Counted from the stretch's first letter, positions 12,001 to 23,492 are shown. The stretch is 64,000 nucleotides of DNA from Lumnitzera littorea (GCA_024138015.1 JAMXBB010000003.1:18295498-18359497), one strand, 5' to 3'. Numbers and translations: made by a program. Notes: generated by a model not told the origin, from the letters alone.

Positions 12001-12382
12001 ACAGATTTACCAATGAGTCACCCAACACATTAACCAAGCTGCTAGAAAACTAAAAGAAAGAGGCAAATGAAGGAAGGCCAAGCAATTTCAATCTAGTGAC
12101 CAAATGTGGCTACACTTGAGTAAAGAGAGGTTTCCCAACAAGAAGAAGAACAAATTGTTTGCTAAAGTTGAAGGACCAATCAGGTTACTCTAGAAAATAA
12201 ATGATAATACATGCTAACTAAAATTACTAGAAGACTTTGTAGTTTTTGATGTATTAAATGTTGGCAACCTTATCCCTTATCGACCCAAAGAAAACTTAGA
12301 TGAAGATTGACCAGATTTGATCCTAAATCCCATTTAACTTAGTGAGGATGATAAGAATCAAACCACCAAACCCTTGACCTGA
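9031..12382 (+). pseudogene. pol: element 1 pol (PR-RT-RNase H-INT), broken
   Basis: Protease at about 9180-9560 has the motif VDNGSYTNVAS (9236 onward; Asp-Asn-Gly in place of the common Asp-Ser/Thr-Gly). RT is at about 9650-10500 with CIESKAVNKITIKYRY, the region ending GYHQIRM and an intact YFDD at 10286-10297. RNase H follows at about 10720-11070 (ECDISSVDIGA, YDKEFLAL). Integrase starts near 11190 with a degenerate HHCC region (EAYSRELSRHFGEQRIY), then the Asp-Asp core (DFSMDFVL). The C-terminal part ends LNVGNLIPYRPKE. The frame crosses the purine tract and stops about 34 bases inside the 3' LTR. Numerous in-frame stops, mostly at former Gln codons, make it non-functional. Confidence 0.85.
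12339..12348 (+). promoter_or_regulatory. polypurine tract, element 1
   Basis: A purine-rich stretch (TTAGTGAGGA) ends directly at the 3' LTR start. It is a decayed version of the cleaner tract of element 3 (GGAGGGGA, minus strand). Confidence 0.55.
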
Positions 12383-13240
12383 GCTTAAGCCCAAAGACTA
12401 GAGAGCATGGTAAGGTAAGTTCTTTCCTGACTTCCCACAACTAAAGAGTTTGAGTTGCTATAATCTGCTAACTTGATCCCCTACCCAAGCCAAACCCTCT
12501 TGTACATATCAATGGTCTCTAATTGCCAATCAGAGATACACTCGAATAATAGCTCAGCTTACCTGACCATTTGTCCAGCTTACCTGAATATGAACTGCTC
12601 TAAGCATGTTTGAGTTAAATTCACCTTGGAAGAACCCTCAATCTTACTTGGCACCTCTACTCGATAGTCACTAATCTAATCATACAGTTTCTCTATTTTA
12701 GCTAAACACTCACCCACTTACCGAGAGCTACATGTATAAGCAATCATATGACATGATCTTTTATACAAGATAGATGCTTTTCTTGATTTTCTCTTTATGC
12801 CCTTTCCCATTCTTTGTACATTACTTATTTAAGACTTTACCCCTTTTTTTCATTTTCATTTATAGTTGTTGCCTTAACTTTTTGGGTATAAATACTCACT
12901 GTTCATGTAGCTGCAAGATGATCATACCACCTAATATATTAAATATACTTCTCTTTCCATAGGCATTACTCTATATTGCTCACTTATTTCACTTCTATCT
13001 TGACCCTTAAGCAAGGCTAAGTGACAAGTACCCTCATTAGATCAGCTCATGCATCATATCGAGTTGAGTCATAAGTCCTCGATAGTTTCATAGTGCATCA
13101 TATCTTCAAAGCTAATTGTAGGTTGCTTACTTGTCTATTTCTAGTATTCATGTACTTTTCATCCTTATCTTCAAGTTTTCTACAAGCTTGGACCTACCCT
13201 TTACGATCGGCCTTATTAGTCCTTGGTTCAATTCATATCG
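12349..13240 (+). repeat. element 1 3' LTR
   Basis: It begins TGATAAGAATCAAACCACC and ends TTCATATCG (the 5' LTR ends ATATCA). It contains a TATA box at 12887-12894 and is followed by the target duplication GCAGC. Confidence 0.85.
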
Positions 13241-14879
13241 GCAGCAAATAAGGTTAGAGTACGTAGAGTTTGCCAAGATTCCTAAGGGCTATGGAGAAGA
13301 ATAAAGGCTATCGGGATGAAAAGCTTATGGCCTAGAGAATATTCCTAAAGTGGTGGTCCTACTTGGAAGTGAATATAGTGGTTAGATTTTTAGAGAGAGA
13401 GAAGGGTTGTGGCATAAGCCTTCTAAAGAGAGAGAGAGGGGTTGAAATGAGAGAAAGATGGATTGGGAGTGAGAACTAATGAAAGTTTATGTTTTGAATG
13501 GATATAGGATCTCTAATTTATAAGGATTTGAGCTTAGTTAACCTTTGGAAGGCTATCAATGGTTGATTTGCACATGATATGCCAACTTAACAAAATCTTC
13601 AAATTTTTGGAAAAATCTTGATTCTAGGGATAATTTTGAGTTGGGGATAATTTCCAGTATCGCAATGATCAAATAGAAACTTCTATTTTGGCTTATTGCT
13701 TAGGATTAGTCGATTGGTTCAAGAGTTATAATCTCAAATTTTGATTTTTTTCGATTTTTTAAGGTTGATTTCATCCCTTAATTTCATGAATATGGACAAG
13801 TACTTATTATCAATTCAAAGTGTTCCACGTAATTTACACGATTTTCACCATTGATTTAGTGAAATTGGGTTGAAAAAGGGATAAAAAAAACTAGCCACCT
13901 TGTTGAGGAAAATGCAAGAAAAGAAGGGAATTAGAGAGAAAGAGGAGGAAAATATCGTGTCAGCCACTAATAGGCCAACACATGTCCATCTTAAGGAAAC
14001 AAAACCAAAAGGTGCTAAGTGCCTATCCTCAATCTCGAACCTAGGATCTTAGCTTTCACTATATGGCCCTTAGTCAGTTGTACTAGCTTTTGTTCTCAAC
14101 ATGTGCTGTAAATTAATTTTAAATATTCAACTAAAATGGCTTAGAGCAATTTTCAAATAGGAACCCGGTTTAAGCCGAACTTAACCTCCCTAAAACAATT
14201 GCAATCCCTTCCACAAGGAAGCTTAGTACACATATTTTAAAAATAATTTTCAGGTTGAATGCAATTTAATGGTTTTACAAGCTAAGTTCACTGATCGCAT
14301 GAGTAAAAAAAGATTTTTTGTAAATCAAATAATTTAAGTTAGATCGAAGCATCATTTATAACCATAACTAACTTAAATTAATATCATTTTTACGAATAAA
14401 AAATACTTAGCATCAACCATGGCCTAATATTAAATTTTTAAGAAAAAATTAACATAGCTCAAAACCATAAATCACATATGTGCACTTTGACTCTATTTAA
14501 TCCTAAAAATGAAAGGATTATGTCCATATGACTTGAAAACCCTAAAAATGATGCAAGACCTAAAAAAAAAAAAAAATTAGAATTTTATTTCTTTCAATTT
14601 TTTTGTATTTTTCTAAATATTCCATTTTTTTTTTTGTATTTTTGAAAAAAGACCCTAAAAAATGAGGTGTCAACAACTACTAATTGCACCTCTTTTTAGT
14701 GAATTTTGAGTAAAATTTTACCACAAAAACAAAAAAGACACCATTTCTACCTTGAGGATGAATTTACCCTCAAAAGTTTTACCATTAGCTAGCTATCCTA
14801 AGCTCAATACGCTAAGGATTTAATGAAAGATATTTTGAAAAGAAAGATGGCACTTTAAGAATTGGTTGAGACATGCGAA

Positions 14880-16410
14880 TGAGTTTTTCAGAAGGGTATA
14901 ATACCCTAAGAGCTAGCAATAACCTAAAGAAAGGGAAGTGCTTTCAAAGTTGATAAGACATTAATAGTGACATTAGCCGAAGGGTAATGCTCTAAGAGTT
15001 AATAAGAACCCTAAAAGATACTGAATGGAGGGTGCACCCCTATAGACTAATAAGAACCCTAAAATGATACAAAATGGAGGGTAGTGTGCCTGTAAGCTAG
15101 TAAGAACCCTAAAAGATACTAAATGGAGGATAGCACTCCTATAAACTAACAAGAGCCCTAAAACAATAGTTAATGGAGAGTAATACTCCTATAGACTAGC
15201 AAGAACCCTAAAATGATACTTAATGGAGGGTAGTGCCCATGTGGGCTAGCAAGAATCCTAAAAAATACTCAATAGAGGGTAGCACCCCTGTTGGCTAACA
15301 AGATTGTAAAAGAAACTTAATGGAGAGTAACGCCCCTATGGGCTAGCAAGAACACTAAAAAAATACTCAATGGAAGATAGTTATCCTATAGGCTAGCAAG
15401 AATTGTAAAAAATACTCAATGGAGATAGCACCTCCGTAGGCTAGTAAGAACCCAAAAAGATACTGAATGGAGGATAACATCCTTCAGAGCTAGCAAAAAC
15501 CCTAAAAGATAGTACTTTATAAGTTGACTAGGGAAATTAATTTGAAACCTAGTCATATTCCTCTAAGTTGACTAACCAAGGTAGAAGAATCACTAAATGC
15601 TAGCAAACCTAAATGAGAAATTGATTTGAAACCTAATAGTACCCTTCTAAGCTGACTAACTTAGGCAGGAATGTCACTGAAAGACTAGTTAAAACTTGGT
15701 CGTACCCTTCTAAGTTGACCAACCTAGGTAGTTGAAAAAGGAGAAGCACCCTATGGGATGGCTAAAAAAAAGGACGAAGGGAAAGCGCCTTATGGGTTAG
15801 TTAAAACCTTAAGAGAGATTAACGATGAGAGAGAACCTCATGGGCTAGCTAAAACCCTAAGAGAGATTGGTGAAATGGAAGTGTCCTATGAGCTTACTGA
15901 AACCCTAAGAGAGATTGGTGTAATGGAAGCGTCTTACGAGCTTACTGAAACCCTAAGAGAGATTGGTGAAAAGGAAGCACCTTATGGTTTAGTTAAAACC
16001 CTAAGAGAGATTAGTGAAAGGGAAGCACCTTATGGTTTGGCTAAAACCCTAAGAGAGAAATGGAGTTAGGACAGTGCTCATGTGAGCTGACTAGAACCCA
16101 AAAGGAGATGTGAGTCAAGACAATGCTTTATGACCTAGCTAGAGCCCTAAAGGAGATCGAGACAGGACAATATTCTATGAGTTGGTTAGAACTCTAAAGA
16201 AGATGTGAGATGGGATAGAGTTCTATGAGCTAGCTAGAACCCTAAAGGAGATGTGAGACGAGACAACGCTCTATGAGTTGGCTAGAACCCTAAAGGAAAT
16301 GAACGAAGAAATTGAAGAAGGGGAGTGCCCTTATGGGTTGGCTTAAGACCTTAAAGGAAAATTTATGAAGGAAAAGGGCCTTACGGGCTGGCTAAGACCC
16401 TAAATAGCGA
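14880..16410. repeat. tandem array, 48-50 bp units in three subarrays
   Basis: Roughly 25 or more imperfect units share a core with CCCTAA and a GCTAGC-like block. Subarray 1 (about 14990-15505) has ten or so units of 48-50 bases carrying AATGGAGGGTAG. Subarray 2 (about 15515-15735) has three longer units around TTCTAAGTTGACTAACC. Subarray 3 (about 15757-16410) has 48-base units around CCCTAAGAGAGATTGGTG and later AAAGGAGATGTGAG. Tandem repeats in the region upstream of the 3' LTR are a known trait of Tat/Ogre elements and can seed satellites. A plus-strand reading frame at 15758-16069 is a by-product: 48 is divisible by three, so one repeat free of stops stays open. Confidence 0.85.
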
Positions 16411-16916
16411 TTGAAGAAGCAAACAGGGAATGCAACTAATTTGAAAAACTTCTTGACTTGAAAATTTTTACCAACAAGGAATTTGTTGATTGAAAACCAT
16501 TTATGATGAACAAGGCATCTAAGATAAGGTCCCTTGAAAAAAAAAAAGTTATTGGCCATCAATCATGAAGAAAACCATATCAGAGAGAATGAATTAGACT
16601 ATTAAGGTTTGAAAGGTGTGAACAAAAAGCAAACGACCTATTTTGAATCCTTAGCCATATGAATTTGAAAAATGAATGGAGACACTTGTATAATGTCTTT
16701 ACCTTTCTCTCTCTTCTTCTTCTTTTTTCTCCTCTTTTTCTTTTTTTACTTTTTTGAAATTTGCCAACAAGTACAAATTCTTATGAGCCCTAGACTACAC
16801 CATTCCCTTCCTTAGTAACTATGTAGGGCATTTTATATTTCTTCTCAACCTCTAAAAATATCTCTTGACCCCAATCTTATTAGGGTTAATTTAGTGATTG
16901 ATTAATCCTCTTGGTG

Positions 16917-16921
16917 GGGCC
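16917..16921. repeat. target site duplication of element A, left copy
   Basis: GGGCC here and AGGCC at 43855-43859 flank the element A LTRs (4 of 5 identical). Confidence 0.75.
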
Positions 16922-18103
16922 TAATATAAGGCAAGTTCACCTATCAATTATAGTAAGCAGATAAAAGTTTGAATATCAATCCCTCAAAAACTTTGATTAC
17001 TCATACTCGCTAGATCTCTATTACCTAATCAACAATTTAGAATTTAAGAAATTCAAAGAGCCTAAACTAAATTACAACAACTAATAAGTTAACAACTAAT
17101 TAAGATTTAATCAAGAACTTAAACTAGAAAGTGATCAATTTATAAATTAATTCAAGATTCAACAACATACATAGATCTTTGCTTCTCCTAGACCTAAACA
17201 TGCGATTTTTACGAAAGATAATCTAATTATATCTTTATTTTTTCTTGATTGAGAGAATTCTCTATCCAAGTTAATAACTTTCTTAAGGCTATTAACCCTA
17301 ATCTTAAAATCACCTATTAGAATCACTTCTTAATAGCATGACCTAAAATCGCATTATTGTACAACAAACTCTTTAGTGATGTTAATTATAATTTTGGAAA
17401 ATTTTTGCAAATTATCTCTAATCTTGTAAGAATCTCTATCAACTATGCCTAGATCTAATTATATAAGAAATCTCTTAATTCTCTTCTATGATATTAGATT
17501 TTAGATCAATACCCATAGAAATAACAATCTAAAGCATTAAACATACGTTGCTGAATCAAGAAAAATTAAAGAATGCATTAGATCTAATAAAATAAATGTC
17601 ATATGAATAGATCTAGGTTCCACAAGACCTAGATATAAAGGATCTACTCTTTATGCATAATAAAGCAACAATCTTGCATAAAATCTAGAAGAAAGGTAGA
17701 AAAGTAAATCTTATATCAAAGTAAAAGTTAAATCTTGATGTCTTTAAGTTCCTTGCCCTCTTGAGTGTTTAGGTCTTGAAAGTCTCTCAAAAATTCATTG
17801 TAAAATTATGTCACAAAACCCCAATAGAGCCTTAAATAGTCTAGTCGAAATAAATAAATCACAGTAGGTGATATAGTCATGTCATTTGGTCATGTTGATT
17901 TTCAAAACTTCATAACTCTCTCAATTTAGTTTTGAATTGAGTGAAACTTGTTTTTATTTTCTCATTTTCTTTTGTAAATTGTTCTAAAACTTAGAAAACA
18001 AAATTTTACTCAATTAAGTATCATTTTATCAAAATAAACTCAAAATTCAAGAGAAATTCACCAAAAATCATTATATAAAATATATACAAATAAGAACTTA
18101 TCA
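16922..18103 (-). repeat. element A 3' LTR
   Basis: It starts (minus strand) TGATAAGTTCTT and aligns with 42603-43854 throughout. It is 70 bases shorter: a block next to the GTCATGTC motif near 17870 is missing relative to 43515-43630. The LTR contains no coding region. Confidence 0.9.
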
Positions 18104-19686
18104 ACTCTCTACACTAAAGAATTTGCTTGTTCTTAAGCAAATAATGCAATGTAAGAATTGGGATAAAAATTCTTTATTGAAAAACTATCACTATTAAGGA
18201 GATAATCCATAAATAGCATTTAATTGAAAAAATGATCCAAAGAGATCAACTTGTAGATGCACTCAAAAGCCTTTAACAACTTCCTTACTCCTTATACTTA
18301 ATCTCTTTACAATGCTCAAGAAACACAAAGTACTAGAGTTTACAAGCTAACCCATGTAAATTAAAGTTTACCCAAGTCATTTAATGAAAGATTCACGTAC
18401 TCAAGATCATATTTAATATCTCATCAATTAAGAAAAAATCATGAAAATTTTAACTTGCTTAGCTAAAATGTATACAACTAGCTCTTCAATCTCACTAAGC
18501 AACATAATTTAGAGTAAACACATACTACATCCACTCATCCTCTAACCATCCCTTTAGTTCATGCTTTTGTTGAAAATGTTTCAAATTTATTGAATTTATA
18601 TTATTAATTAAGCACATTATTTAAGAATGACCATATTGGTAGAGGGAAATGATCTTGTTCTTCTAATAGACCAAGGCCAATTCATACCAACTTAGCCCTC
18701 ATATTGGTAATGAGAAAGAACCTTGCTCTCCTAAAAAACCAAAGCTGATCCATACCAATTTATTCTTTAAGCTTACTTTGGCATTGGCAGTAGAATTCAA
18801 CCTCACTCTTTTAAGGGAACAAGGTGAATTCTTATCAATTTTTCCTTTTTGTTATTAATTATTCATGCAATTGTTATCACTTTCTTCCTCTTACTATTTT
18901 AAGTTTCTAAGGATTTTTCAAAAGAAAAATTTTATCTCTTTGTTTAGTAAGGATTATAGGGCTTTAAAGTCATCTAAGAGGAAAGTATATATCAAAGTAA
19001 GTTTCAAAAATAATCATGACTAACTCCTAACTAGTGATATTACTCTAAGCTTAAGTTGTAAAATCCTATGCTAAATAACCTATAACTTTATTCCATAAAG
19101 ATTTCACCTTATCAACTCTGGCATCATGTTACTTAATCAGCAAAGATTAAGTTTACATTCATATTTAATTCAACTCAATTGGAAGTTGTCAATTTTAAAA
19201 TATTTTAAGTTAACCAAAACAACTGGGTTAAATGCCAAAAAAAAAAAAATGGTTTCTTAAATAGCAACAATTTTTATATCCCCTTCCCTATGCTTAAAAC
19301 AATACATTGTCCTCAATATACGAAATAAGTCGATCATGAAAAGTCATCAATCAAAATCATTATGAGTAAAAGGATATAAAAGTAGGGAAAAGAAAAACTA
19401 ATACTCCCCTATAAATCGAGTAATCTCAAATGCACATGCTAAAAGTTATGAAGCAACCATTTCAAATGCAATCTTTAACATGACCTGCCTAACTGCAATT
19501 CTAGAACTTGCAAGAAGTCACTTTTAGACATCAAACAAAAGAAAAACAAACATAAAAGAGAAAAGAAAAATAAACAATCCTAAAAAAACTAAAGCAAGAA
19601 AATTGTTAAGCAAAAATAAACTAAGTTCTAATAGCATGAAGTACAACCAAATTGAATAAAACTAAAGAGGAAACAACCAAATCCTT
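18104..19686 (-). other. element A 3' untranslated region
   Basis: This lies between the 3' LTR and the env-like ORF. A short purine tract (TAGAGAGT on the minus strand, 18104-18111) abuts the LTR. Three loosely similar blocks around ATTGGTA and CCAAG at about 18630-18840 look like an old duplication. No coding similarity is visible. Confidence 0.6.
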
Positions 19687-21010
19687 TTAATCGGAGGCAT
19701 CATCCATAAAGTTGTTCTCATTTTCCTCAAAATCTACATCCTCTTCATCATCACCTCCCTCATCAACTTCTTCCTCAAAACTTTCTACGCTTACTTCCTC
19801 CACCTCTTCAATCTCCTCAATAGCCTCATTCTCATCATCTTTAGCTTCCTCTTCCGATGAAATGGCTAGGGGAGTCAAAAAAGGATCAAGCAACTTGAGT
19901 TCATTCAACTTTGTCACATTGGCAAAGAATCTAGTTAGCCAATTTTGTTTTTGGAGAACTCATCTAACTTTAGCATTAACCTTCTTTTCAAAAACCTCTT
20001 AATGGATCATCAAGTGTTTTAACATATCTTCTATGCAATTGAGTTGAGAACCCGATCCTTAACCAGCACTTACACCCATACTTTATTGTCCTTGATCTAA
20101 GTCTAGATTCTAGTAAATGTGCCTAATTGTCTCTCTTCTTAATGGTTTAGTCTCCTTGACCAGAGTCATATCGAACGACCATCTAGTCAAAATCCCCATC
20201 CTATGAGCCAACAAGGTTATGTAGAAACCACAACATATCTTACCATGAGCTCAAATACTAATGGCTTGCTTCATAAGATAGCTAGTTAATAGCATAGCTA
20301 AGTTGATAGGACATTTCTCAATCATGTTGTACAAAGCCATTAGTTTGAACTTTCCAACAATAGTAATACTCTTACCTCACCCATGTGTGAGATATTAACC
20401 AATGTACAACTCTATATTCTGGGTAGTATAGAGAAGAAGCCTTACTAGACTTTGCAATGTAGTCACTACCCTTTGTGATGCTACTCCAAAACCGATATGA
20501 TGAGCCTTCATGTGGTAACCTATAAGGAAGCCTAAAGAACTCATTAGTATGCCCATACTCTTTTAAATATAAGCTCAAGTAAACACCTAAATCAGCAACA
20601 ATGATCAAATGAGCATAGTTGTTTAATTGAAATTGTAGCTTCTACTGTAGTTCAAAATTTCCTAAAAGCTTATCCATTTACACCGTGCAAAGAAACTCAA
20701 GTGTAAGCTCATAATAAATAGGGGCTTAAAATGTTAGCAGCTTTTCCTATAGGTCAATGGAAACCATATCCCTAACTTGATCAAGTAAATTGAGTTCCTC
20801 AATAACATTCCAATCAAGATATAGCATCTCTCTAAAAGTATACGATTGGAAATGTTGAAATCATTCCTAGACTACTTTTGATGAAAAATGCAGCATAAGT
20901 TGAACTAGGGGATCGATGGCTACTAGTAGATGAGGTGACGATGGTGGTTAGGATGATGAGGCAATGGCCGTGTCTTTTCAATGAATATCCAATTTTTGTC
21001 TTGGTGCCAT
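19687..21010 (-). pseudogene. element A env-like ORF (Athila type), broken
   Basis: The ATG at 21008-21010 (minus strand) opens MAPRQKLDIH, followed by a frame with about a dozen or more stops down to 19687. The central part (20372-20608) is the conserved region of the plant retrotransposon ORF found in Athila elements, with YRFWSSITKGSDY and a following Ser-Lys-Ala segment. The C-terminus (19687-19917) is very acidic, with runs of Glu and Asp. Its position between integrase and 3' LTR is where Athila elements carry their so-called env-like gene, whose function is unproven. I see no convincing transmembrane segment or signal peptide, so envelope function should not be assumed. Confidence 0.6.
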
Positions 21011-22289
21011 TGCTCTACAAAATGAAAATGCAAATTAAATTCATACAATGGTGACTAAGAAGTTCCGTACACTTAAGATAAACAATGGATATAAGAATTA
21101 AACATAAGTGAAGAAGAAATTCTAGTAAAAGTCACAAAAGCATTTTATCAAACACATGGTAAGCATGCTAAAATGACTGTGTTCTTGAAAAAGTTTTTAT
21201 GCAATCCATATATCCTTAATTACAAAAAATGCTCTAAGCATGATTAAGTGATTCTTGCAATTTCCAACATCATGTTTACGTGAAATTGAATCAATCTTGA
21301 AAAACCCTAAATGCTTAAATAACAAGAACCATGAACCACATGTTTGAAACAAGAAAAAACTAACATGCCGTCATGAATTTGTGATCTCTACATGTCATTG
21401 GATGTGTGCTAAATGACATGATCATGTTAATAGTTGTGTCACTTCAAAATCAAGAAGTGATGCCAACATGCACTGATACAATCGTGTCTTTCATGAACTA
21501 CTTTTCACTACCTACAAAGCACGTATGAAAGGGTGTTAATGACATAAAGAAAGTACAAACTTGCAAAAGCCCTAAATTATGAACAAGATCTATCATGTAC
21601 AAGATCATAATCCAAAGTAATTGAGGCAACAAGTAAGAAAAAGAAATCAATCAAGATATTTACCTTTGTCTTGGAATGCTCTTGAAGTAGTATGGGGACT
21701 AATGAGCTTTAACGCATTTGATTGTTGAAGAGAGTGAAGTGAAACAAGTGATGGAAGTATGTGTGGGCATAAAAGAGTGAAAGGGGGACAGAGGATGTGT
21801 TTTTGCCACAAGTTGGGAAGATTTAAAATGAGGGAAATTTGATTTTCGTTTAGGCTTTAAATAAGGCAAAGGACACAACTCAAGATATGACCATGTCTTA
21901 TGATCGTTTAACCCACTATGATCGCAAGTTAGGTGCATGCTTAGGAACAATACGACCATAGACACAATCATGTCTTATGGTCATGTAACCCACTGTGATT
22001 CAAGTGAAATCTCCCCTGAGAATAATACAACTAGAGACATGGTTGTGTCTCTTAGTTGCTTAACACATAGCATATGCAATTTTCATTTTATAGAAAAATT
22101 ATATTAAGAAAAACATAAGACTTATCCTAATGACAAAAACTTAACAAAAGAAAAATTAAATAAAGAAAATGAGAGCATTAAATGGAATATAATTCCTCAA
22201 TTTCTAATGTAAGAATTAAAGTGTAAATATATAATAACAAAAAATTGCAAAAATAAATCATAAACTTAGGTAGCCTCTTAAGAGCACTG
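21011..22289 (-). other. element A spacer between integrase and env-like ORF
   Basis: This is non-coding DNA between pol and the env-like ORF. At 21875-22065 it holds three spaced inverted-repeat motifs of the type GACCATGTC with AACCCACTRTGATC, about 70 bases apart. Similar motifs occur in the element A LTRs (17866-17905 and 43523-43660). The rest is AT-rich with no recognisable gene. Confidence 0.6.
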
Positions 22290-22576
22290 TATTTTACGTT
22301 GATAACTCAAGGGAATGAGAGATTAACTTACTCTTTGACGGTATCAAGCGACGGTATCAAGGAGACGCAACTCCTTAAGTTCATGGCTTTTGATCTCTCC
22401 ACCTACATATAATTTCAAATGCTAACCGTTAACTTTAAACATACCTTTTTCAGGATGCATAACTTCAATTGCTCCATGAGGAAAGATCCTTATGATAGTG
22501 AAAGACCCAGACCATCTGGACTTAAGCTTTCTAGGGAATAAACAAAGTTAGGAATTATATAAGAAGACATGATCGA
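22290..22576 (-). pseudogene. pol: element A integrase C-terminus
   Basis: The minus strand encodes the end of an Athila-type integrase: YSPEKLKSRWSGSFTI, then FPHGAIEVM and FKVNG. The preceding part is at 29204 and beyond, moved away by element 2. A 12-base duplication (GACGGTATCAAG) lies at about 22337-22361. Confidence 0.8.
22572..22576. repeat. probable target duplication of element 2, left copy
   Basis: ATCGA here corresponds to ATCCC at 29199-29203 (3 of 5). The integrase of element A continues across the two flanks, so the borders are sound even though the duplication has decayed. Confidence 0.55.
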
Positions 22577-23492
22577 TGATAGGAATCAGACCATAGGACT
22601 CCTGACTAGAGCTCGAGCTTGAAGGCTGGAAAGTATGGCAAGGCTAATTCTTTCCTTAAGACCTATCGCTAAGGAGTTTGAGTTGGTGTAATCTGCTAAC
22701 TTGATGCCTTCTCCAATTTAGACCCTCTCACAATCATCATTCATCTCTAGCTGTCGATATGAATTGCACTTAAACATTAGCTCGTCTCATCCAACCATCA
22801 ACTAAGTCAACCTGAATCTGAACTATGTATCCGAGGTGAATTCACCTCAGAAGAATTATCAATTCAACTTAGCATAGTCGACCTACCACTCCTACTCAGT
22901 ACCTCGGTTGGATAGAAACCAAAATAATTTTACAAAGTTGTCTTTTCTACAAGAAAAAGCATCCACCTGTAATGAACCATGTGTCTAAGCAACCATGTGA
23001 CATAATCCTGCATATAAGATACTCATTTGTTTTGTAATTCTCAATTGTATTCTTTATCATTCCTTGTACATTACTTTTTTAGGACATTACCCTTTTAGTC
23101 TTTTCCATTTTAGGTAAGTTGCCTTAGTTTTATGGGTATAAATACCCTTTATACATGTAGCCTTATGATCATCTTCATCAATATACTGAATATTCTTCCT
23201 TTTTTATGAACTTACTCTCGTTAGCTTGTTTGCTCACTTTACTTTTATCCTAATCCTTAAGTAAGGCTAGGTGGCAAGTAACCTCACCGGACCATCTTAT
23301 ACGTTATATTAAGTTGTACCATGGGTCCTCAGAAGTTTCATGGGTGTATCACATCATTTAGAGCTATTTGTGAGTTTGCTTATTTATTTTTCCCTATTTT
23401 TACATGACTCTCCTTTTGTTCTCCAAGCTTTCTATAAGTTTGGACCTACCTTTGTAACCGACCTCATCTATTCTCAACTTCAGTAACCACCA
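22577..23492 (+). repeat. element 2 5' LTR
   Basis: It starts TGATAGGAATCAGACCATAG and ends AACCACCA. It aligns with 28284-29198. A TATA box lies at 23137-23144. Confidence 0.85.
23134..23147 (+). promoter_or_regulatory. palindromic TATA box, element 2 5' LTR
   Basis: GGGTATAAATACCC is a TATA box inside perfect six-base inverted arms (GGGTAT and ATACCC). In the 3' LTR the TATA is kept (28842-28849) but the left arm is lost. Confidence 0.65.

Larger units (their letters stand above)
6618..13240 (+). mobile_element. element 1: CRM-like Ty3/gypsy retrotransposon
   Basis: The element has paired LTRs (6618-7496, 12349-13240), a perfect initiator-Met primer site, gag and pol in the usual order, a purine tract and a 5-base target duplication. 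The pol order PR-RT-RNase H-INT is that of Ty3/gypsy. The close RT similarity to chromoviruses, the 0.9 kb LTR and a pol frame running into the 3' LTR point to the CRM lineage; I cannot confirm this without phylogeny. It lies within the C1 3' LTR and is younger than C1. All genes carry stops. Confidence 0.85.
4293..14675 (-). repeat. C1 3' LTR, interrupted by two insertions
   Basis: The left end (TGTCGAGC, the complement of the family end) and the first 1.27 kb align with 53581-54850. The part at 6526-6617 aligns with about 54865-54960, and 13246-14675 with 54965-56354. The gaps are a solo LTR (5565-6525) and element 1 (6618-13240). Without these it is about 2.78 kb, like the 5' LTR. The right end reads GGTGTCAACA, a variant of GGTGTCTACA. 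A GA-rich tract lies at 13385-13466. Confidence 0.85.
14676..16921 (-). other. C1 internal region, 3' part (untranslated, tandem repeats)
   Basis: This is the end of the C1 internal region before its 3' LTR on the minus strand. About 14680-14695 holds a decayed purine tract (AAAAAGAGG on the minus strand), matching the C2 tract at 104-112. Most of the rest is a tandem array (see 14880-16410). About 16420-16921 is AT-rich with a pyrimidine tract near 16696-16756. I see no gag or pol similarity on either strand. Element A is inserted after 16921 and C1 continues at 43855. Confidence 0.7.

Noticed and set aside
15758..16069. 103-codon open frame with 16-residue repeats (TLREIGEKEAPYGLVK type)
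   Set aside because: It is a translation of the 48-base tandem units, antisense to C1. The period is divisible by three, so the frame stays open by chance; neighbouring units with other lengths close it.
14990..16410. CCCTAAA, the plant telomere heptamer, in many array units
   Set aside because: It occurs once per 48-50 base unit with unrelated sequence between, not as consecutive telomere repeats. It is not an interstitial telomere.
19712..20002. Ser-rich plus-strand frame
   Set aside because: It is the complement of the Glu/Asp-rich end of the env-like ORF; TCN codons arise from reading GA-rich codons backwards.
21699..21971. 90-codon minus-strand frame
   Set aside because: It lies in the element A spacer over the inverted-motif block; composition and lack of similarity suggest chance.
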